A stretch of DNA of 9,607 nt from Bacilli bacterium (GCA_016296285.1 JAEDJP010000048.1:1-9607); one strand, 5' to 3'; shown: positions 1 through 7,065, numbered from the stretch's first letter. Made by a program: numbers and translations. Notes: generated from the sequence alone by a model not told the origin.

Positions 1-135
1 AGAGCGAGACGCCCCTCACATTTTCAAAAAACGGAATTAACTATGAGAATTGGCAAAATTCTTTACCGTGGTTTGAAATGTATATGAAAAAGGCCTGCGC
101 GGGATCAAAACAAAAATTTTCAAGGGAAAAATTTC
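1..135. other. AT-rich flank without a recognisable gene
   Basis: This stretch lies beyond the 3' end of aguB and is clearly richer in A and T than the rest of the window. No start codon with a ribosome binding site opens a convincing gene here. One plus-strand frame is open from position 3 to a TGA at 240-242 and could be the tail of a gene entering from the left, but it would overlap the conserved end of aguB by about 100 bases, so I do not call it. Confidence 0.4.
106..135 (-). terminator. possible weak hairpin after aguB
   Basis: Just past the aguB stop, the minus strand reads AAATTTTTC, a short gap, then GAAAATTTTT, followed by GTTTT. The arms can pair imperfectly into an A/T-rich hairpin followed by a T-rich tract. 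There is no G/C-rich stem, so this would be a poor intrinsic terminator. It is listed because it is the only structure at the place where the operon should end. Confidence 0.2.
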
Positions 136-987
136 TTATAAATGCAGAAGGAGCGAATAGAGGTCGGTGCGCCGATCGCGGAAAACACCCCAATTCCGGC
201 GTTCCTCGTCGATCTCTTCCAAGTCGAACGAACGCACGATGATTCCCTCTTCTTCCCGCCCGAGTTCCGCGGCGATCTCGCCATGCTGGTCGGCGATGAA
301 ACTCGAGCCATAGAACGTCATGGACGACGTCCCAAACGATTCGATGCCGATGCGGTTGGCCGCGACCACCGGCATGATGTTGGCAGCGGCGTGGCCTTTC
401 ATGACGTTCTGCCAATGATTCTTGGAATCTTTCGGCAGGACGGGCTCGCTGCCAATCGCCGTCGGGAAGAAAAGAATCTGGGCGCCAAGAAGGGCGAGGC
501 AACGCGCGGTTTCCGGGAACCATTGGTCCCAGCAAATCCCGACGCCGATGACGCCAAAGCGCGTCTTCCAAACGCGGAAGCCGGTATCGCCCGGGGTGAA
601 ATAGAACTTTTCCTCGTAGCATTGGCCGGTGGGGATGTGCGATTTTCGATATTGGCCAAGAACCGTGCCATCCGCATCGATGATCGCAATCGAATTGAAG
701 TAAACGTTTCCGGCTTTCTCAAAATAGGAAACGGGGAGCACGACGTTCAGCTTTTTGGCGATATCCCGAAAATGGGCGATGGTCTTGGAGGTTTCAAATT
801 CCTCGGCGAACGCGAAGTGTTCATAGTCCTCGATTTGGCAGAAATAATAGCGTTCGAAGAGTTCGGGCAAAAGGATGATTTGGGCACCTTGTTTCGCGGC
901 TTTTTCAATCATCGAGTCGGCTTTTGCAATGTTTTCTTCATAATTCTTCGACATCGAAAACTGCAATGCTGCTACGGTTATTTTCAT
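136..987 (-). CDS. aguB: N-carbamoylputrescine amidase
   Basis: Predicted cytoplasmic amidase of the nitrilase (carbon-nitrogen hydrolase) superfamily. It would hydrolyse N-carbamoylputrescine to putrescine, CO2 and ammonia, the last step of the agmatine route. The 283-residue product is close to the usual AguB length. The nitrilase triad is visible: Glu42 in LLPELFE, Lys115 in YRKSHIP and Cys152 in GICWDQWFPE. The flanking text KSHIP, then EKFYF and PGDTGF, is characteristic of AguB rather than of generic nitrilases. I start at the ATG at 987 because the protein then begins MKITVAALQ, as the family does, and GGAGGT lies 8 bases upstream. A longer frame to 1029 adds 14 residues unlike the family. 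The ATG overlaps the TGA of the upstream decarboxylase/agmatine deiminase gene (ATGA), implying translational coupling. The enzyme assignment is strong because its substrate is the product of its neighbour. Confidence 0.94.
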   Translation of the reverse strand: MKITVAALQFSMSKNYEENIAKADSMIEKAAKQGAQIILLPELFERYYFCQIEDYEHFAFAEEFETSKTIAHFRDIAKKLNVVLPVSYFEKAGNVYFNSIAIIDADGTVLGQYRKSHIPTGQCYEEKFYFTPGDTGFRVWKTRFGVIGVGICWDQWFPETARCLALLGAQILFFPTAIGSEPVLPKDSKNHWQNVMKGHAAANIMPVVAANRIGIESFGTSSMTFYGSSFIADQHGEIAAELGREEEGIIVRSFDLEEIDEERRNWGVFRDRRTDLYSLLLHL

Positions 988-3605
988 TGGTTTTGACCTC
1001 CAACATATGGCATGTTCATCGTAATGCAATGGATATTCCCGCCGCCAAGAAGGATCTCTCTCGTGTAGACTTGGTGAATCTTCCGGGTGGGGAAAAGCTT
1101 CGTCATGATCTTAAGCGCTTCCGCATCTTCCTTGACCCCGAAGGCGGGGAGGATGACAAAGGAATCTCCGAGATAAAAATTGATATAGGAAGCGGCAAGG
1201 CGTCGACCTCCATTCCGGAAATCCAAGGTCGTCGAGCTTTTGCCCAAGCCTTTTGCTTCCGCGGCGGTCAACGTCAAAGCGGGGCTAGGCACCGGGCACT
1301 TATGGATCACGAAGGGGCGCCCTTTCGCGTCCGTTGCTTTCTTAAGAGCGCGATAAGTCGCTTGGCAATACTCGTATTGTGGATCGTTCTTGTCGTTGGT
1401 CCAAGCCATGACGACTTCGCCCGGCTTGACGAAAGCGACCATGTTGTCCACGTGTTCGTTCGTCTCGTCTTCGTAAATGCCATGGGGGAGCCAAACAACT
1501 TTTTCGACGCCGAGATATTCCTTGAGGGTGTCCTCGATTTCTTCTTTCGAGCAATTGGGGTTCCTGCCGGCGGAAAGCAAGCAAGCCTCCGTCGTAAGCA
1601 GCGTGCCCTCCCCATCGGAAGCGATAGACCCGCCTTCAAGAACGAAGGAGGGATGGCGATAAGTGACGAGTTTCAGCTTTTTCGCGAGGATGGAGGAAAG
1701 GCGGTCGTCGTCGGCGTAATTTTTGTAGAGGCCATCGACGTCGCCACCCCAAGCGTTGAACCGGAAATCGACGGCGCGAGCCGCTTTCCCGTTGCTCACG
1801 AAAAGCGGGAGATTGTCACGCGCCCAAGAGTCGTTATAGCGGATAGGCAAAAGCTCGACGTTTTCCATGCCGTCGAACATGGGAGCCACATCCTTGAAAT
1901 AGCGCGGGTGGATGCCGACGGTGACGGGTTCGTGTTCCGCGATGGCCGCGATGACGTCCCTGAACGCTTTTCGAGCGGGAGCGGCGCCTTCCCTCCACGT
2001 GTCTCTGCGATAGGGCATCAAAAGGAAAGTCCGCTCATGCTTGTTTCCTTCGAAGGGCAACGAAAAACCGTCATTTAAGGGGTATGTCTTCCTCTTTTCC
2101 AGATAATCGACGAGCTTCTTCTCATAAACGAAATAGCGTTTCCATTTCGTCCGGTCGATGATCTCGAACCCGTCGTTATGGGAAGAAATGAGCACGCCAC
2201 CCGATCGTTCGATGCGGCGGACTTCCCCAATCGTGTTGCGCGTCCATACTTCGCCCGGGACGATCAAGGGGATGCCTGGGGGATACATCATGACTTGCTC
2301 TTTGGAAACCTCGCCCTCGAGTTGATCAAGGGGCACGACCTTGCCCGGGGCATTGAAGGCCACGCGTGGACGAGTCAAAGAGAAGGGATAGCCGGCGTTC
2401 GCGGACCTTTCGTGCTTCCCGAGCTTTTCATCGTAGTAGCGCGCGGAAAGCTGGCGGAGGCCTTTCACCAAGCGGTCGATATGCTCTTTTTTGGTGCCTA
2501 ACGCGAGGATCCCAAGGATGGCATAGGGCTCGGCAAGTTCCATTTGCACGTTCACCGTTTTCTTGAGTTCGCGGTAGGCGGTGAAGCCGTCGATTTTCAT
2601 TTGATCAAGGGCGATGACGAGCTTGGTCCGATCGAAAACATAGGACCCATGTGCCTGAAAATGCTCTTTCCCTGCCACGGAGAAGCCGGGGATCGAACGG
2701 ATTTGCTCTTCCGCGTAATCCGCAAGCTCATAGACCTCTTTCATCTTTTGCTTGCCTTCTTCGCTGCCCATGAAAGCGGAAGCCCCCTCTAGGGAGCCAA
2801 GCAGCAAGGAGGACGGGGAAGTCGTGTTGATGATGTTGAGGGAAGTTTGAACCTCGTCGCGGGTAAAACGCGTTCCCTTCAAGAGCAAAACGGAGCTTTG
2901 GGTCAAACTGCCCGCGGTTTTGTGAAAGGAGACGCTCGAAAGATCGGCCCCCGCGTCCATCGCGCTTTGGGGAGCGCCGTCGACATGGAAGTAATAGTGG
3001 GCGCCGTGGGCCTCGTCGACGAGCACGGCCATGCCGTGTTCATGGGCAAAATCCACCAAATCCTTCAACGGCCCGACCGACCCGAAATAGGTCGGGTTGA
3101 TCACGAAGATTGCTTTCGCGGAGCTGTTCCTCAGAATCGCCTTTTTCCACGTCTCCATGGATGGCTGGTTCGCGATGCCGAGATCCTCGTCGATTTCCGG
3201 GGCCACGTAAACGGGAACGGCGCCGCACAAGATGAGAGCGCTGATGATGGATTTGTGGACGTTGCGGGGCAGAATGACTTTCTCGCCGGCTTTCACCGCG
3301 GTGAGAAACATGGCGATGATGCCGCTGGAGGTGCCGTTAATGAGGTAGAACGCCTCGTCCGCGTGACAAACGCGCGCCGTCATCCGTTCGGATTCCAGCA
3401 AGACGGAGGAAGGGTGGGCAAGATTATCGAGCCCGATGGGGGCATTCAGGTCGCAACGGTAAATCCGCTTGCCAAAAACTTCGGTCGCGCGATTATCCAA
3501 GTTTCCCATGTGATGCCCGGGGACGTCGAAGGGTGAGACCTCTTGTTTGACGTATTGGGCAAGGGTGTCAAGGAAGGGCGTGTCGCTTCCGGTCGTTTTT
3601 TTCAT
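984..3605 (-). CDS. speA-aguA: arginine decarboxylase-agmatine deiminase fusion
   Basis: One 873-residue cytoplasmic protein with two complete enzyme regions. Residues 1 to about 515 are a fold-type-I PLP decarboxylase of the Orn/Lys/Arg family: PGHHMG near 29, DEAHGAH at 198-204, the PLP lysine K229 in SFHKT, and the C-terminal YPPGIPLIVPGE at 441-452. Residues about 524-873 are an agmatine deiminase: WARD at 594-597, LEGGS with E657, DETNEHVDN with H718 and D720, and the nucleophile C860 in GGGNIHC. Each part is close to normal length for a separate enzyme, so neither is a remnant. The deiminase half makes arginine the likely decarboxylase substrate; lysine or ornithine cannot be excluded by eye. 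Predicted reactions are arginine to agmatine, then N-carbamoylputrescine, which aguB processes. I start at the ATG at 3605. The frame also opens with TTG at 3623, but the G-run there touches that TTG with no spacer. The frame is continuous across the junction with no stop. Confidence 0.93.
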   Translation of the reverse strand: MKKTTGSDTPFLDTLAQYVKQEVSPFDVPGHHMGNLDNRATEVFGKRIYRCDLNAPIGLDNLAHPSSVLLESERMTARVCHADEAFYLINGTSSGIIAMFLTAVKAGEKVILPRNVHKSIISALILCGAVPVYVAPEIDEDLGIANQPSMETWKKAILRNSSAKAIFVINPTYFGSVGPLKDLVDFAHEHGMAVLVDEAHGAHYYFHVDGAPQSAMDAGADLSSVSFHKTAGSLTQSSVLLLKGTRFTRDEVQTSLNIINTTSPSSLLLGSLEGASAFMGSEEGKQKMKEVYELADYAEEQIRSIPGFSVAGKEHFQAHGSYVFDRTKLVIALDQMKIDGFTAYRELKKTVNVQMELAEPYAILGILALGTKKEHIDRLVKGLRQLSARYYDEKLGKHERSANAGYPFSLTRPRVAFNAPGKVVPLDQLEGEVSKEQVMMYPPGIPLIVPGEVWTRNTIGEVRRIERSGGVLISSHNDGFEIIDRTKWKRYFVYEKKLVDYLEKRKTYPLNDGFSLPFEGNKHERTFLLMPYRRDTWREGAAPARKAFRDVIAAIAEHEPVTVGIHPRYFKDVAPMFDGMENVELLPIRYNDSWARDNLPLFVSNGKAARAVDFRFNAWGGDVDGLYKNYADDDRLSSILAKKLKLVTYRHPSFVLEGGSIASDGEGTLLTTEACLLSAGRNPNCSKEEIEDTLKEYLGVEKVVWLPHGIYEDETNEHVDNMVAFVKPGEVVMAWTNDKNDPQYEYCQATYRALKKATDAKGRPFVIHKCPVPSPALTLTAAEAKGLGKSSTTLDFRNGGRRLAASYINFYLGDSFVILPAFGVKEDAEALKIMTKLFPTRKIHQVYTREILLGGGNIHCITMNMPYVGGQNQ
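996..1001 (-). promoter_or_regulatory. Shine-Dalgarno site of aguB
   Basis: The minus strand reads GGAGGT 8 bases before the ATG at 987, inside the last codons of the fusion gene. This site decides the aguB start, because the upstream in-frame start at 1029 has no comparable site. Confidence 0.8.
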
Positions 3606-3611
3606 GCGGCA

Positions 3612-3617
3612 AGTATA
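3612..3617 (-). promoter_or_regulatory. -10-like box for the polyamine operon
   Basis: The minus strand reads TATACT, and standard spacing (seventh base after the box) puts transcription start on the A of the ATG at 3605, which would give a leaderless mRNA. That would explain why the ATG has no ribosome binding site at normal distance. A -35 box is weak: 17 bases upstream reads TTTCAC. The plus strand has an overlapping perfect TATAAT at 3614-3619, also without a good -35, so the box could be fortuitous. Confidence 0.35.
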
Positions 3618-3689
3618 ATGCAACCCCCTTTGGTGTGAAATGATTTTCTTTCTCGAAGCCCTTTCTTCTATGGTTACCTTTGGTAGTCT

Positions 3690-3718
3690 TTGACTTTAGC
3701 GCCCCTTTTCCCTACGAT
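3690..3718 (+). promoter_or_regulatory. sigma70-type promoter for the SIR2-RDD genes
   Basis: TTGACT at 3690-3695 matches five of six bases of the -35 consensus. After exactly 17 bases, TACGAT at 3713-3718 matches four of six bases of the -10 consensus. Transcription would start near 3725, giving a leader of about 14 bases before the ATG at 3739. This is the best promoter-like pair I found in the divergent intergenic region. Confidence 0.5.
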
Positions 3719-3738
3719 TAGTGCGCTGGTAAAGCCCC

Positions 3739-5025
3739 ATGAATCGTACTCAAAAAGAAAACTACGCGACGAGGAAAAAAGCCCTTTTTCTTTTGCTGTA
3801 TCTTTTCTATCTTGCCGACGTCCGCCACGACGAGGTGATTCTTCGGTCCTTCGGTTTCCATTTCGACCCGACGTGCAACTTCAAGGCCATCGTTGGGAAG
3901 AAAGGCAGCGAGGTTTGCAAGTACGCCATTCACATCTTCTCCTCCGCTTCCCGCGTCGATTTCGAGGCGGTCGACCAACCCGGGGAAATCAATCTCTTCG
4001 CAACCTCGAAGAAGCGCGGGGTGGAGCATTACGTTCCGAAACACGCTTTCCACGCCTATTTCTCAAACTCGGATTTCGTCGCGATGGGCACGCTTGAAGG
4101 GAAGCGCTTCGACATGCGTTTCGAAAGCCGGGCAGATCAAAGCTTCATCAACCGGATCCTCGCCCAAGGCGAAAAGAACAAGGATGGGGAAACCTTTTTG
4201 CTTTGGCTCATGCGGCTTTTCGTCTCGAAACTGCCGATCGACCTCGTGATGGGGGCGGGCATCAACAAGGATTACGGTGCCAAGGATTGGACCGAGCTCA
4301 TCACGTCCTTGAACACTGCCTATTACGATGACTCGGGAAAGGATGAGGCAGAGGTCCACCATTATGCCGGGAAGGACCTCCTCACCTCCCCTTCGCTTTA
4401 TCGAAGCAGCACCTTCAACGTCTATAAGGCGTTGTCCCATGAGCTTTACGAATTCAAGGAAGCGCGATCCTTCAACGATCCCGACAGCACCCTCTACAAA
4501 TGCGTCGATTTCCTCGAAGCCCATCCCGGTTCCTCGGTCATCACCTACAATTACGACACGAACCTGGAATACCTTTGCAAGAAAAGGAAGCTTCTTTATT
4601 GCACCGTCTATGACGACAATTCCTTCTCCGTCAAAGACGCCGTCGCGACCATCTATCACGTCCATGGCTTGTTGCCGTATGAACGTTACGACCAAAGGAA
4701 ATTCACGGATTCTTTGATCTTCACCGAATCCGACTACTATTACCTCTACAACAACCCGTATTCCTGGAACGTCGCGAAACAGCTTCACGATTTCAAATTC
4801 AACGTGTGTTTCTTCCTCGGGATTTCTTTGACCGACCCCGACATGAAGCGCTTGCTGGAACTCGCCCAAAACTACCTCAAATTCAATTTCATCTTCATGA
4901 AGAAGGAGAAAGGGTATGAAGAAAAGGCGTTCGAGACGATCGCTTCCTATTTCTTCTCCTTCGACCTCATCATCGTCTGGGTAGACGACTACGCGGAGAT
5001 TGGCGAATGGCTAAAAAGGCTTTAA
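3739..5025 (+). CDS. SIR2-like domain protein, candidate NADase effector
   Basis: A 428-residue protein in two parts. Residues 1 to about 160 form a region I do not recognise. Residues about 165-428 look like a SIR2-like domain of the kind in bacterial anti-phage proteins. GAGIN at 172-176 fits the nucleotide-binding GAG motif, ITYNYD at 268-273 the conserved Asn/Asp segment, HVHG with H309 the catalytic-histidine segment, and FTESDYYYLYNN followed by FFLGISLTDPD the usual C-terminal pattern. In described systems such domains hydrolyse or sense NAD; that activity here is inferred from the family. No signal peptide or clear membrane segment is seen, although residues 14-26 are hydrophobic. The ATG at 3739 follows an in-frame TAA at 3730-3732, so it is the earliest start. 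The preceding GGTAAAG is only a weak ribosome binding site. Its 3' end overlaps the next gene by 19 bases, suggesting co-expression with the two membrane proteins. Confidence 0.85.
   Translation: MNRTQKENYATRKKALFLLLYLFYLADVRHDEVILRSFGFHFDPTCNFKAIVGKKGSEVCKYAIHIFSSASRVDFEAVDQPGEINLFATSKKRGVEHYVPKHAFHAYFSNSDFVAMGTLEGKRFDMRFESRADQSFINRILAQGEKNKDGETFLLWLMRLFVSKLPIDLVMGAGINKDYGAKDWTELITSLNTAYYDDSGKDEAEVHHYAGKDLLTSPSLYRSSTFNVYKALSHELYEFKEARSFNDPDSTLYKCVDFLEAHPGSSVITYNYDTNLEYLCKKRKLLYCTVYDDNSFSVKDAVATIYHVHGLLPYERYDQRKFTDSLIFTESDYYYLYNNPYSWNVAKQLHDFKFNVCFFLGISLTDPDMKRLLELAQNYLKFNFIFMKKEKGYEEKAFETIASYFFSFDLIIVWVDDYAEIGEWLKRL
4995..4998 (+). promoter_or_regulatory. Shine-Dalgarno site inside the SIR2-like gene
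   Basis: GGAG lies 8 bases before the ATG at 5007, within the final codons of the SIR2-like gene. It supports the overlapping start of the first RDD-like gene and indicates translation coupled across the 19-base overlap. Confidence 0.55.
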
Positions 5026-6110
5026 GCCCGAAACGGGGAAAGAGACTTTCCTTTTTCCTTCTCGATTTCCTCATCGCGTCCGCGGGCGCTTGTTTCCTGT
5101 CCCTTCTTGCTACGCCCATCGCGGAAAGCTTTCCTTCGGTCCGGCAAGAGATTTCTTCCTTGGCCGCCGTCCAGAAGGACATGGGAAAGATCATCGAGGA
5201 ATCTCACCTGAATTCCTTCACGAAAGAAGGGCATCTCCAAACGTTCTCCGACCTTGCGAATGCACATCTACTATCCTTGACGAAAGCGAGCCTCTTGAAA
5301 GGCGGGGTCTCCGAGCAGAATCTGTCTTCCCTTTATGATTCCGTCTTGCCCGCAAGCCCAGATCATGACCGGGTTTACGAATACCTTGTTTCCTTTAAGC
5401 CATCGCGTCTTTCTTCGTTCGATGAACCCGGGGAATACGGCGAAATCGCCTACCGTACTCGCTTATTTTCCGCGGAAAGCCTTTCTTTTGAAACGGAGGG
5501 ATATCCGTTTTTCACCCTTGAATGCGCCAAGACGGTCGATGAGGGGATTCGCGATGAATCCTATCGAAAAGGGGCGCATGCGAAGGAGGAGTTCCTTTCC
5601 CTTTACGTTTCAATGCTTGGCGATTGCGCGGAGGATCTTTCCGCTCATTACTTTCCTTACGCAAAACTGGAGAAGCGTCAAAAAGAGATTTCTCTATCCG
5701 TCGAACGTTCCCTTGCCGTGGCAGTTTGGGCGAGCGCCTTCCTTTCCCTCGCCGTTTTCCAATTCATCGTCCCTCTATGCGGGAATGGACGGACCCTAGG
5801 TGCGAAAGCTTTGAAACTGGAATTCGCCGATCAAAACGGCGAGGCCCCCCGCACGACCTCCCTCCTAAAGCTTTTCTCCCCGAGTCTACTTCTCTTCCCG
5901 CTTGTCGCCTTTTTGCCAAGCCTGTTCTCCTTTGGCCTTATCTCCCCTTTCTCGGCTCTTTTCGGCCCCTTTTCGCTTTTCGATTTTGCTTGCCTCGCCC
6001 TCGTGCTTGCTTGTCTTAACGAACTGCCGTCTTTCTTCAAGACCAAGCAAAGCGCGCTTGAGCGGTTCGCGCGTCTTTCCCTAACGAACAAGGAGGTTTC
6101 CCATGACTGA
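5007..6110 (+). CDS. RDD-family-like membrane protein, first of pair
   Basis: A 367-residue predicted membrane protein. A basic N-terminus is followed by TM1 at about 15-36 (FFLLDFLIASAGA), then a hydrophilic segment of about 197 residues (37-233), TM2 at about 234-258, and hydrophobic stretches at about 291-313 and 322-340. The text after TM2, GNGRTLGAKALKLEFADQNG, matches the RDD-family signature (G-x-TLG-x-K, then a D-x-NG turn). Typical RDD proteins have only a short loop between TM1 and TM2, so the long insertion is unusual. It should lie outside the membrane if the N-terminus is cytoplasmic. The biochemical role of RDD proteins is mostly unknown; some have been linked to ion or solute transport. 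It overlaps the SIR2-like gene by 19 bases and the next RDD-like gene by 8, so the three are probably one transcript. It could be a housekeeping gene rather than a partner of the SIR2 protein. Confidence 0.8.
   Translation: MAKKALSPKRGKRLSFFLLDFLIASAGACFLSLLATPIAESFPSVRQEISSLAAVQKDMGKIIEESHLNSFTKEGHLQTFSDLANAHLLSLTKASLLKGGVSEQNLSSLYDSVLPASPDHDRVYEYLVSFKPSRLSSFDEPGEYGEIAYRTRLFSAESLSFETEGYPFFTLECAKTVDEGIRDESYRKGAHAKEEFLSLYVSMLGDCAEDLSAHYFPYAKLEKRQKEISLSVERSLAVAVWASAFLSLAVFQFIVPLCGNGRTLGAKALKLEFADQNGEAPRTTSLLKLFSPSLLLFPLVAFLPSLFSFGLISPFSALFGPFSLFDFACLALVLACLNELPSFFKTKQSALERFARLSLTNKEVSHD
6090..6096 (+). promoter_or_regulatory. strong Shine-Dalgarno site of second RDD gene
   Basis: AAGGAGG sits 6 bases before the ATG at 6103, the best ribosome binding site in the window. 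It lies inside the end of the preceding gene and fixes the start of the second RDD-like gene. Confidence 0.8.
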
Positions 6111-7026
6111 GGAAACCAAGGAACTCACCTACCAAACCCCGTTATTTTCCAGAATCCTCTTTTCTGCTTTCTTTGATTTGTTCTTGTTGTTTCTCCTTGG
6201 TTCCGCGCTTCTTTTCGGGGCCCACAACGTCTTGAAGACGACTTCTTCCTTCCAAGACACGATTGCCTTGCGAGAGGAAACGCAAACGGCATCCAAACTC
6301 TATCTTCCAAATGAAGGAAGAGTCATCACGTTAAGCGAATACCTCGACGGGCAAGACATCACCAAAAAGGAAAAGGGGGACGCTTACGAGGAGACGCTGG
6401 ATTTCTTCTACGAGGTCTTCCTTCCCGAACACTCGATTCAAGATGGAGCGGCCGCCTATCAGGAAGACAAAGTCGCGTATTTCGTTCAAGACCTTCCTCT
6501 TTTTGACGAGAACGGGCATCGCCTGTATACGAATCCCGATTACGACGAGGCCTATCTGACGTTTTTCGAAGATCATTACCAAACCAAAGCCCTCGGTTAT
6601 CTTGAACGCATCCCAACTTACGCTTCTTCTACGCGCTTCCTCCTGCTCATGGAACTCTCCGCGGCGGCGATTGCGTTTAGCCTCGCCCACGCCATCGTCT
6701 ATTTGGCGATCCCTTTGTCTTTCTCCCGAGGCAAGAAAACCCTCGGGATGAAGCTCGCCCATCTTTCTTCCGTTGGCAAGAACGGGTTCTCGATTTCTTG
6801 GCAAAGGCAATTCGTGCTTTGGCTCTTCCAATTTGTTTTCCTTTTTTGGGGATCGTTGCTGGCTTTTCTCCTTTCCCTTGGCATCACCTTGACGATGCAA
6901 ATTACAAGAAAAGACAGGCAAGGGGTCGACCAATATGTCGTGGGCGTTTATCCGGTCGACGACCAAGAACGGCGAATCTTCAAAAACGGGATTGAACTCG
7001 CGGCCTATGAATGCAAAAAAGACTAA
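6103..7026 (+). CDS. RDD-family-like membrane protein, second of pair
   Basis: A 307-residue predicted membrane protein with the same plan as its upstream neighbour: TM1 at about 17-40 (FSRILFSAFFDLFLLFLLGS), a hydrophilic segment of about 136 residues (41-176), TM2 at about 177-204, the RDD-like GKKTLGMKLAHLSSVGKNG at 210-228, and a last hydrophobic stretch at about 236-266. It ends in a charged cytoplasmic tail containing GVDQYVVGVYPVD, resembling the end of RDD domains. The large loops of the two proteins share a loose pattern by eye (an aromatic-rich helix ending in LP, later LF, then a Tyr-rich segment), which suggests an old tandem duplication and perhaps a heterodimer. Its start overlaps the previous gene by 8 bases and has a very strong ribosome binding site. 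The next gene begins 39 bases after its stop, with no terminator visible, so read-through into the transporter genes is possible. Function is not known. Confidence 0.78.
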   Translation: MTEETKELTYQTPLFSRILFSAFFDLFLLFLLGSALLFGAHNVLKTTSSFQDTIALREETQTASKLYLPNEGRVITLSEYLDGQDITKKEKGDAYEETLDFFYEVFLPEHSIQDGAAAYQEDKVAYFVQDLPLFDENGHRLYTNPDYDEAYLTFFEDHYQTKALGYLERIPTYASSTRFLLLMELSAAAIAFSLAHAIVYLAIPLSFSRGKKTLGMKLAHLSSVGKNGFSISWQRQFVLWLFQFVFLFWGSLLAFLLSLGITLTMQITRKDRQGVDQYVVGVYPVDDQERRIFKNGIELAAYECKKD

Positions 7027-7045
7027 GAAATCCTTGGCGCGCGCA

Positions 7046-7051
7046 TATAAT
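7046..7051 (+). promoter_or_regulatory. possible -10 box before the ABC operon
   Basis: A perfect TATAAT lies 14 bases before the ATG at 7066. The best -35 at 17-base spacing is CTAAGA at 7023-7028, only three matches of six. Start at the usual distance would be near 7058, leaving an 8-base leader and excluding the GGAAAG ribosome binding site at 7052-7057. Promoter and ribosome binding site are therefore alternatives: either this box is unused and the operon is read from upstream, or the mRNA is nearly leaderless. Confidence 0.35.
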
Positions 7052-7065
7052 GGAAAGCATCAATT

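Noticed and set aside
3..242. Plus-strand frame open from the window edge to a TGA, protein-like in its first third
   Set aside because: It would overlap the conserved C-terminal coding of aguB by about 100 bases, has no start in view, and turns into Arg/Pro-rich shadow text where it runs antisense to aguB.
41..622. Minus-strand ORF of 193 codons
   Set aside because: It shares the strand of aguB in another frame and is very Arg-rich, typical of a shifted reading of a real gene.
142..996. Long plus-strand ORF of 284 codons
   Set aside because: It lies antisense to aguB, which has all catalytic residues and a ribosome binding site. The plus-strand translation has no family motifs.
924..2078. 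Long plus-strand ORF of 384 codons
   Set aside because: It is antisense to the agmatine deiminase half of the fusion gene. It is an open frame produced by codon bias, with no recognisable domain or ribosome binding site.
2847..3536. Plus-strand ORF of 229 codons
   Set aside because: It is antisense to the PLP decarboxylase half, whose motifs are unmistakable.
3603..3623. TTG at 3623 as the start of the fusion gene
   Set aside because: The only purine-rich site, AAAGGGGG, abuts the TTG with no spacer. The ATG at 3605 gives a family-like N-terminus.
4063..4869. Minus-strand ORF of 268 codons
   Set aside because: It is antisense to the SIR2-like gene, whose motifs fix the true frame.
7037..7044. 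GCGCGCGC before the ABC operon, considered as a terminator or operator
   Set aside because: It is a short alternating run with no loop and no following T-tract, and gives no usable hairpin.
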